In this document: positions 56,862 to 64,000 of the stretch, one piece after another
How the letters are laid out: the number at the start of each line of letters is the position of its first letter
Numbering within the stretch: the first letter of the stretch is position 1
Source of the DNA: Cycas panzhihuaensis
Lineage: Eukaryota; Cycadophyta
DNA: 64,000 bases
Reading direction: 5' to 3'
NCBI GenBank assembly: GCA_023213395.1
Contig: CM041465.1
Location: 111,731,741-111,795,740 of the forward strand
Translations under genes and position numbers: made by a program
The notes under the pieces: model-generated
Seen by the model: the letters and a program-made list of their open reading frames with translations, nothing else
Told to the model about the DNA's origin: nothing
Databases searched by the model: none

Positions 56862-58828
56862 GGTGATGATGAAGAAGTAGAAGAAATGATAGAAGTATGT
56901 GCCATTGACACATATGGCTAGTACACCTAGCATAGCAGGGATGTAGAAATGATTATTATAATGAGAAGCAAGCAATGATTAACTATTTTTCAATAATTAT
57001 ATAAAAAATAAATATAAGTAATGATGCAAGAATGAGGCCTAGTGTAGAGTTGGCAAAGAGTGGTGATGTGTCATGCCATTAACCTCTCACTTATGTCCAA
57101 ATGTAGGTGAGGTTTCGATGCTTAAGGCTTCTAGTATACGATTAGGGCCTTCACTCGTGATACATGCACCTGTGCTTGGTGATGAAATCCAAGTCACAAT
57201 GGAGCCCTAGTACTCCCAGTTCACCAATGAGCAATTATATACCTCCTCTGAAGAGTTAAATGGTACTACGTATCCCACGGCTATGATGGATATCGGACGA
57301 GGTTAATTTTAATCTTGCATTAAGGTTTTCAATTTTTCCAGGTGGTTATCAGGATTATCCCTGATTGGAGGCCGTAGGTATGGCTAACCTGTCCCTCCAC
57401 CACTATTCCGGTTAAGACCAGACCTAGTATGAAACTCACACCTCCCTTAGGGTCTGGACTTTGGCTAACCTTGGTCTATTTCAACTAAGGCGAGTGTGCA
57501 CACAAGTCAAGAACTGGTGGTATAGATCATACAGATGAGATTCCTTTTAGGAATAGTGTAAGATATTTCTGTATAACTGAAAACTGAAATAGAAACTTAC
57601 CAAATATGCTTGCTTACTTTTCATGCTTGCTTTATTGTTGTTGTTGCTTTTGTGATGCTTTGTTATTTTTGATGCTTTTTTGATGCTTTATACTATGTGT
57701 GCAAATAGAAAAACATGGTAGATTTAGTAGGGGAACCAGATGTTGCTTCCAATCTAAGGTTTCCCTTGCTTTAGTACAATGTTTCCAAATATGATTTTGG
57801 AAGTTTTGATACAAAATCCATAATGGGATAAAAATTAGATCAACTTGCTCTTAAAATGATGATTTATCTAAATCTGTATTCATGCTATTTTACCCTATTT
57901 TGTGATTTTTTCACAAAATTTACAAATAATGATAAATGGGTAAATTTTTAAATATTATAAATATGAAGGCCTAAATGATGAAATATAAATTTATGACAGA
58001 AGGAAAAAGTGTTCATAATATTGTTTCTGATAGAGTTATGAAGTCAGATTTTAGAAAAGGCACAAAAACTTTTCTATGAAAAAAAACACCAAAGTAAAAT
58101 CACGCCAGATCAACTATCTCAAAATCTGAACTTCAATATGTAAAACATTATTTTTTGACATGCATATTAACTTTTCCTTCTGCACCATCTACAAAATCTG
58201 CTAAAACATTGCCCAAAATGCGCTTGCAAGGTCCTTTGTGGGGTTGAGTAGGCAAAATCAGCAACCGTGAGAAAACTGCGTAGATCTCAATAATCAATGG
58301 ATGAAATTTGATGAGATTTATCTTAAACTGATCTTAAGACATAAATCTATTGGATCTGTTAATAAAACTTTCATATTTTTATCTTATAATTAAAGGATTT
58401 CATTAGGAAAATTGCTTTAAATCACTTATCCACAAAATTTACCATTTTGTCATAGCTAAAACTCATTGTTTCAGGGTGAATCTAAAGGTTCTCTAGAAGA
58501 CACAAATGATCCTCTAGTCAAGGTGACCTTGAATGCCAAATTTCATCAAATTCTGAGATGGTTAAAGTTTTATGAAATTTTGGGCCTTTAATTCTTCTAG
58601 GACTATTCTGGTAGCTAAATGGCTTCAAAAACCTGTATTCTTCACCTCTGAATTTCTTCACACATGGACAAAATAGTAACATGTAAAATACTATAATTTT
58701 AAGCTCTCAAAATATTAAAAAATAATGAATGCACTCTCAATACTTCGTATTGAAGGTGAAGGGGAGGTAAAATGACTCCATGCAAGTGGAATGGAGTGAA
58801 TAGATCCCCTTCTAGCTTTGATACCACA
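56862..58828 (-). other. long leader of copia E2 between PBS and gag
   Basis: Nearly 2 kb with no coding pattern. On the + strand 57620-57690 is a low-complexity GTTGTTGTTGCTTTT run. Most of 57840-58740 is AT-rich. No LTR or inserted element was seen. Such a long leader is unusual for a short-LTR copia element. Confidence 0.6.
58814..58826 (-). promoter_or_regulatory. primer binding site of copia E2 (initiator Met tRNA type)
   Basis: On the - strand TGGTATCAAAGCT follows two bases after the 5' LTR end. It differs from the iMet consensus TGGTATCAGAGC by one G-to-A change. Confidence 0.85.
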
Positions 58829-59140
58829 TGAAGGAAGGATGAATCTAGGAGATAAATCACTCACATGCACACAATGGCAATGGAAAATGAAAAAGAAGAT
58901 GAAACAAGATATGAGACCAAGCTTGGAGGTGAGAATGAATAATGACTCCCTCCTTGAGATTTCACCTTTTATTATTGAGGGTGAGCATTAGGGTTAGGAT
59001 TTTCCTGCCTAATGACATGAACCCAAAATTACATCTAAATGTACATAAAGTACATTTTATTAAGAGACTAATGCTAATAATATATCTTAAGGTCACATAA
59101 TTAATCTACACAAATGACCTTGATATATTAACCTCTTTCA
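58829..59140 (-). repeat. 5' LTR of copia E2
   Basis: It is 312 bases, the same length as 34829-35140, with scattered differences. Followed by ATCTA, the target duplication in E1. Confidence 0.92.
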
Positions 59141-60068
59141 ATCTAATCGCATGTCCTTGTGCAGCTGGTAGACTTCACGAATATCTCGAGTTAGGAATGA
59201 GGTTTTCATTTCCACATCCTCTTGGTCTTTATTTTGATCCTAAAAAGGATAATATAAAATGTTTAGCATGAAGGAAGTTGATAATGCTGGAGAAGATGGG
59301 CTAGCCATTGATGTTAGAGAAGATGGTCCTTCTGTTATGGCTTTACCTTTATCAACTTGGCTGTTTATAAATGGTGGTACTAGATGTGTATATATTGGTT
59401 GAGAGTCACAACTTATATCTTTAGGGGCTTTATTATCAAATTCTATGATTTTAAGCAACTATTGAGAAACTCCCCCCCTAAATTTTAGAATCTGGACATC
59501 AAATTTAGTAACATTATTAAATCAGTATAAAGGTATCTTAGAGTCAAGTCTAAGTAATTAATCTTCAATCTCTGCAAAGATAACATCTCTAGTTATGATA
59601 ATTTTACGTCATGAAGGCATAAAAACCTTGTACCCCTTTTTGTCCATAGGGTATCTGACAAAGATGCCTTTGAGGGCTCTATCTTGGAGCTTGTTTTTAT
59701 GCTCCTCTAGAATGTGAGCATAACAAGTAGAGCCAAATTTTCTGAAGTGGGAGATAGATAGGGTTTGTCCGTATCACATTTCATGTGGAGAGGGGTTCAG
59801 CTTGGAGGGATGAACATTGTTGATGTAATACATAATAGTCTAGATAGTCTTAACACAAAGATAGACAAGGATGCTTTTATATACTAGTATAGCACGAGCC
59901 ATGTTCATGATGGTCCTATTCATGCAGTTGATAACTCCATTTTGCTAGGGTGTAGCTACAACAGTGGTATGATTTAAACTCATTGGATGTGTACTTGCCA
60001 CCATTATTAGTTCTAAGTATTCTGATCTTGAATCTAGATTCATTTTCCATACAGACGTTGAAAGCTTG
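59141..60068 (-). pseudogene. integrase and RT linker of copia E1, right block
   Basis: 59240-59458 encodes the Ser/Pro-rich linker also found in E2 (37300-37600). The integrase C-terminal part lies at 59500-59900. The core is at 59916-60068 with IRILRTNNGGKYTSNEF. In E2-like copies this motif reads D-N-G-G-E-Y, so E1 has Asp-to-Asn and Glu-to-Lys changes. F cuts the gene at 60068, and the five bases GCTTG (60064-60068) are the probable target duplication. Confidence 0.78.
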
Positions 60069-62596
60069 TGGACGCACTACTACGGGATAACTACCTAACT
60101 GATAGGCGTGGGAGGAGTAAGTGATGAAATGATAGAAAGTAGAACCTAAAAGACGGGTAACTACCACGCAGGCGCCCGTCTTGTGGAGGCCGAGTTCTGG
60201 ATCCGCAATGGAGTATGGCTACTATTGGGTGACCCTTCCCACCTCGATCAAGGGCAAAGGTACGTGGGATGAACCCGAGTTGACACGAATAGGACCCTCC
60301 ACCCTTGGGTGGCGGAAGGGGAAGAGAAGGCCTACTGGAGACAGGCCAAGAGTAATCCTACGCAACCTGACCGGATGCACGAGCGATACGGGAAGCAAGG
60401 CGCTCGTGCGGTTAAGGAAAAGGAAGGAAAGGTAAGGACAAAGAAAACTCTTACAATCTTTCCTATGGATAATAGGGGGTGCATGCAACAAAGCAAACAA
60501 ATACAAAAGCAATTTCCCCTTTTAATCTTTCAATGTTCTAATTACTAAGAAAAGAGTAAAAGGAAGAACCAGGGTAGCGAAGAGGAAAGGAAGCATGCAC
60601 CTGGGCCGAAAGCGTGCGAGATGACGTAGCCTCCACGAGGAGCACCCAACCACTCCGCATGACGTACCAGATGCGGGATGCAGCGGTGGGCAAAAGGGGG
60701 TTCCTTACCCTCCCCGGAAAAGTAAATGCGATACCAAAGGAAGGAAAGGAACGCTAACTAGTAAATGAGATAGCATAAAACATGATACATGCAAAGAGCA
60801 CTTACGGTAGAGGCCAACAGCAACGCGTTCTCCGTGGCGTCTCGAGTACCTGCAAGCAACAAGGGTCTCCCTCTTCTCGAAGGAAGAGCACTAACATGCA
60901 ACACAAAGATCTAACAATATATGTCTAACGACATAGACAAGAGTCTAAATATACATGCATTAGTATTAGTCCAATAAGGAAAATACCAAAGGACAGTGAT
61001 CCAAATGAAAGGAAACAACAAGGCAAGCCTCGGAGTGGCCTATTTCCCGCAAAAGGTGCCCCAACCTCCCCCCAGGAGCCACAAGGCAGCGAGGAGAAAG
61101 TCAAGAACCAAGGCTAGAAAAATGGTTGAAAAAGGGGCAAGAGAGACCCAAAGATACCCATGGGGGACCGGGATGCTACGGGGAGCAAACCGGGTGACCG
61201 GGGAGCAAGGGTGAAGCAAGAACCCGTGGTTGGGGCCTATGGATGGTGCCCAAACCTGAACAAAGGGTCCAAAATCAGCGCTGCAACTTGTGACAGTGCT
61301 GGTTTGGGCGACCAAAAGGAGCCTTCAAACCCTTGTTTGCAAGCCAAGGGAAGCACGGGGCGAGAGGGAGGTTTTGGGGCCGAGAGCCTAGGGAGTGTGG
61401 AAGGTGGTACGGAATCCACCCAGCTCCTCTCCAAAACCTATGCAACCCTCAACTCACCGCCTTGGACAAAACGCAGTAAGAAGCACAGGGAGAGTGGTAT
61501 AACAGTCCTCCAAAGGGAGGAAAACCAACTCTCACGGAACAAGTAGGAACAAATAAGCTGAAGCACAAATATCACAAAAGACAAATGCAAAATGAAGGAT
61601 ACAGGAAGGGAGGCAAGGATTTGCCCCTAAAGGACAGTGAAGAAGGGTGGAAAAATATCCTGGACACAGGTGGAGCAGGCTTGAGGCCCTGCTACGGGGT
61701 GTGACGGGAAACACCTGCAAACGGGGAACTCGTAGACTGCCTGGGTAGAAACCAGCTGGAAACCGCTTCAAAGGAGCCCTCTCTAAGGCGTTTGAGGGGC
61801 TGAGAGAATGTCTCAGCCGAGCCAAAGGAGAGCTGGTCAGATGAAGAGGTGCAGTCCGATTCTTGAGCAAATAGCGAGAGAAGAGCGAGAGAGTGTTTTT
61901 CTTGAGAGCAACTTCAAAGTGAGCCAAAAGATCTTTGAAAATGAGCCAAAAGGGCTTAAGTACTCAAGAAAACCCTAAACCGTGCGATTAGGGGCGCTTG
62001 GAGGAGAAATAAAGCGCGAGCCACGTGGCAGTTTCGCAATAAATGCGAAATTGCCACGGCGGATTTTAAAAAATAATTTGAGACAGTCGTACCGCCGGAA
62101 TATTCGCGATCACGGATATTCCGTGATGCCGAAAAATTTACAGATGCGCCTAAAGCGTAGAATGGGGTCCACCAACCACCCAGTTGAGGCGGATGACCGA
62201 AAGGGCTGACATAACGCTAAAACACCCACCCCGGAGCAAACAAGCCAACAAAACGGGTCCAAAGGAGCAAAAATAGGGCTCGAGTGGGGTGGCAAGTTGA
62301 CCAAACGATGATGAGTCATCACACGAGCGGAGGTGGCGCAAACCTAGTGGATCTTGGAGCGAGGAGGGCAGATCACGTGAAGCAATCACGGTCACCAGGT
62401 GCCACACTTGCGGGAGTGTGCCCCTGCTATAGTCGTCATGGGCTAAAATAAGTGTGGACGACTACAAGGCCGCCCACAAAGTCATACACATGCAGATACG
62501 CAAGCAAACATCCAGTAAAAGAAAGCGATGATAATGCAAGAGACATACCGCACTTACTCGAGTCGGTGATTCCGTATCCATTCCGGGCCGGAAACA
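60069..62596 (-). repeat. 3' LTR of Tat element F
   Basis: On the - strand it starts TGTTTCCGGCCCGGAATGG and ends GTAGTGCGTCCA. About 2.53 kb. The purine-tract position before it reads ATAAGGCG and is degraded. A perfect inverted repeat ATCACGGA/TCCGTGAT lies at about 62108-62126. Open frames at 61160-61546, 61532-61927 and 62452-62814 reflect low stop density, not genes. Confidence 0.87.
62108..62126. promoter_or_regulatory. palindromic hairpin in the LTR of F
   Basis: ATCACGGA and TCCGTGAT flank TAT. The position in the LTR corresponds to the hairpin in A (15920-15949), though the sequence differs. Confidence 0.6.
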
Positions 62597-62991
62597 CGCC
62601 TTATGGCGTGAGCCTCGCCGGAAGCTCGGTGCGATGGCGAATCGCAACACAATCGAAGAGTACATGTGTATATAGATATATCAATCAAGATCATAACAGT
62701 AGGCAAGGGTGCCGGCGAGTGTCGTGGCGGGACGCGTGGATACGAAAGCGGCGGTGGAGACAACATAGGGGCTACCTATGGGCCGCCTGGGAACCGACTG
62801 GGAGAATGAGATAGGTGAGGGGGCTGCCCCTACCACAAAGGATGCAAAGGAACATGTATAGCTAAATAAAGAACAAATAGTGGGTACCATAGTTTTACCT
62901 CATTAGTAACCCAGTTTCGGAGGTGCGAGCGAATCGCAAAGCAAAGTGACAGACGACCCAGGGCTTGGGCGACAGGAAGGCCAGGCAAACC
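62597..62991 (-). other. 3' untranslated region of element F
   Basis: It is homologous to 52641-53043 in C (for example the ATATAGATATAT stretch near 62675 and CCATAGTTTTACCTCATTA near 62885-62905). No coding pattern beyond open frames of chance length. Confidence 0.6.
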
Positions 62992-63471
62992 TCAGGGACA
63001 GTCAGCAAGGAGGGAGAGGCGGCGCTCAAGGATGAGGCGAACAAGGCTATCTGCCTCAGCATTGAGGGCCCGAGGGATATGCTGGATATCGACAGAAGAA
63101 AAGCGGGCCGGGGAGGGACTGGCGGCAAGAGTCCTCAAGTGAGGGCATCGCACCTGGTAAACCTGAGTGAGATGGGACACCACAACTTGAGAGTCACAAA
63201 ACAAAACAATGGGTCCGTGATGGAGACGGAGAGCATCAGTAAGGGCTTCAATAACAGCTGTATACTCAGCTTCGTTGTTGGTAGCCTCTGGGAGGAAGAT
63301 CCCAGAGTGGAGGAGATTATGTCCAGAAGAGCTGCGGAGGATCCATGCAGCGGCAGAAGGTCCAGGATTACTGCGGCTTCCGCCAGAGTAAAGATGTAGA
63401 CAGACATCGGCGACACAAAATCCAAGCAATCGATGGGTGGTGAAAGCAACGCACAACAAGTTAGCAGACAT
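62992..63471 (-). CDS. second RNase H (aRNH) of element F, open
   Basis: A 159-residue open frame. In order it has YSGGSRSNPGPSAAAWILRS (residues about 27-46), ATNNEAEYTAVIEALTDAL (about 63-81), HHGPIVLFCDSQVVVSHL (about 84-101), VDIQHIPRALNAEADSLV (about 128-145). This is the RNase HI order with Glu, Asp and final Asp present. The first position, Asp in active enzymes, is Ser. The frame continues upstream into the open region after one TAG at 63493-63495, so the true protein may be longer. It would act on RNA/DNA hybrids if active. Confidence 0.75.
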   Translation of the reverse strand: MSANLLCVAFTTHRLLGFCVADVCLHLYSGGSRSNPGPSAAAWILRSSSGHNLLHSGIFLPEATNNEAEYTAVIEALTDALRLHHGPIVLFCDSQVVVSHLTQVYQVRCPHLRTLAASPSPARFSSVDIQHIPRALNAEADSLVRLILERRLSLLADCP

Positions 63472-63917
63472 GGCCGTGAAGGGTAGGAGGACCTAGCAAT
63501 GAGGTAACCCAGGGTGAGAACAAACAATCCGATCGTCGGTGGAGAGCGGTCGGAGGGGAAAAAACCCCTTGGAGTGCCAAAAGGTCGCCTTTAGAAAGCG
63601 AAACATGCCCCCAAGTAGGGGGGCATTCCTCCTGGGGGCTCCAAGAGCAAGAAAGGACTGCGGAAATGAGTCCATGGCGGCAAAACGAGCCAAACGAGTA
63701 TAAACTCGGGCAGGCACGGGAGTAGCGCGCAAAACGATGTAGAAGGACCCTGGCTAAAAGCGCCGTGATGACGCACCATAAATGCCCTTGCAGGAGGGCA
63801 AAAAGGGCATTAACATAGCGCGATTGACGAGCGGAAGGCAAAGGTAATCGGGGCAACGAGACGGTCCCAACGACTGATGCGAGACCAAAAACAGAGGAAG
63901 TGCCCGTTGGGGGCCCC
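63472..63917 (-). other. conserved open region upstream of aRNH in F
   Basis: The stretch 63493-63732, in frame with aRNH but for one TAG, encodes ARVYTRLARF, SFPQSFLALG and NAPLLGGMF. These are shared with C. Two other frames are also long (63461-63856 and 63591-63779), which weakens the choice. No known domain recognised. Confidence 0.45.
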
Positions 63918-63957
63918 GCCTATATAAGGAAATCGACAGGAAAATGGATTCATTTTC
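63918..63957 (-). promoter_or_regulatory. palindrome and TATA box upstream of aRNH in F
   Basis: On the - strand GAAAATGAATCCATTTTC (63957-63940) is followed 11 bases later by CCTTATATAGGCGGGG. The sequence beyond it on the right matches C 51605-51648 closely. This is the best preserved copy of the candidate internal promoter. Confidence 0.6.
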
Positions 63958-64000
63958 ACCGGCTCTCATGCGAAACCAGAGCCATTTCCTTATGCAGCGG

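Larger units (their letters stand above)
34829..59140 (-). mobile_element. Ty1/copia element E2, complete, in two blocks (34829-39089, 55770-59140), split by C
   Basis: The LTRs are 312 bases each (34829-35140 and 58829-59140). Reading right to left the order is 5' LTR, iMet-type PBS, about 2 kb leader, gag, then C inserted, protease, integrase, RT, RNase H, purine tract and 3' LTR. Protease-integrase-RT-RNase H order is diagnostic of Ty1/copia. Without C the element is about 7.6 kb. Stops are fewer than in E1. It belongs to the same family and orientation as E1. I cannot name the lineage. Confidence 0.9.
32451..60068 (-). mobile_element. Ty1/copia element E1, in two blocks (32451-34828, 59141-60068), host of E2 and F
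   Basis: The left block holds the 3' LTR, purine tract, RNase H and most of RT, reading right to left. The right block holds the RT-integrase linker and the integrase up to its core, where F cuts it at 60068. The blocks join across E2 at CCTCATCT/ATCTA, a sequence that is continuous in E2 at about 37216-37235. The 5' end of E1 lies beyond base 64000. It is more decayed than E2. Confidence 0.82.
60069..64000 (-). mobile_element. Tat-type element F, 3' end, least decayed copy (continues beyond the window)
   Basis: Reading right to left there is a candidate promoter (63957-63918), an open region, an intact aRNH frame (63471-62992), 3' UTR and a 3' LTR (62596-60069). Its LTR ends match C, so F and C are one subfamily. 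It is noticeably richer in G+C and CpG than the other copies, with few stops. It appears to be the youngest Tat insertion here. Confidence 0.87.

Noticed and set aside
61160-62814. Long open frames on both strands in the F LTR
   Set aside because: They overlap on opposite strands inside an LTR; high G+C and few stops explain them.
1-64000. Host genes, tRNA, rRNA, CRISPR arrays or organelle DNA
   Set aside because: Every stretch could be assigned to an LTR element or its spacer; no such feature was seen on either strand.

Overview
This window reads as plant nuclear DNA made entirely of retrotransposons. I see no host gene, rRNA, tRNA or CRISPR array. The seed-plant origin is inferred from the element families: Ty3/gypsy of the Tat type with a second RNase H, a Ty3/gypsy chromovirus, Ty1/copia, and a TRIM-like miniature element. 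The species cannot be named. Every base can be assigned to one of nine elements or fragments, named here A, B, C, D, F, X (Tat), G (chromovirus), E1 and E2 (copia), plus the TRIM.

The elements are nested inside one another. Left half: D, the oldest Tat copy (+ strand, 29558-32450), is preceded by X, a partial Tat LTR (28025-29557). B (18607-28024) ends inside X. A (1-18606) ends inside the RNase H region of B. G (6177-12720, - strand) sits inside A, and the TRIM (21856-22178) sits inside B. The left ends of A, B and X lie before base 1. Right half: copia E1 (- strand, 32451-34828 and 59141-60068) lies in the integrase of D. E2, of the same copia family (34829-39089 and 55770-59140), lies in E1. 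C, a complete 16.7-kb Tat element (39090-55769), lies in E2. F (60069 to beyond 64000, - strand) lies in E1. Five-base target duplications are visible for G (GTCTC), TRIM (CCACT), C (GTTGG) and E2 (ATCTA/ATCTG).

The Tat elements carry more than gag-protease-RT-RNase H-integrase. Between integrase and 3' LTR they hold two extra units. The first is an antisense gene whose product resembles the plant mobile domain (PMD, aminotransferase-like) and ends in a coiled-coil-like, basic tail. The second is a sense-strand second RNase H of the archaeal-like type (aRNH). The two are divergent. In B, C and F the aRNH side is preceded by a conserved palindrome and TATA-like box, suggesting its own promoter. 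This divergent PMD/aRNH cassette is the most interesting thing in the window.

Almost all reading frames are broken. Most lesions are transitions: CAG or CAA to TAG or TAA, and TGG to TAG or TGA. This is the expected footprint of cytosine-methylation decay. Decay is heavy in A, B, D and E1, moderate in C and E2, and light in F, matching the nesting order.
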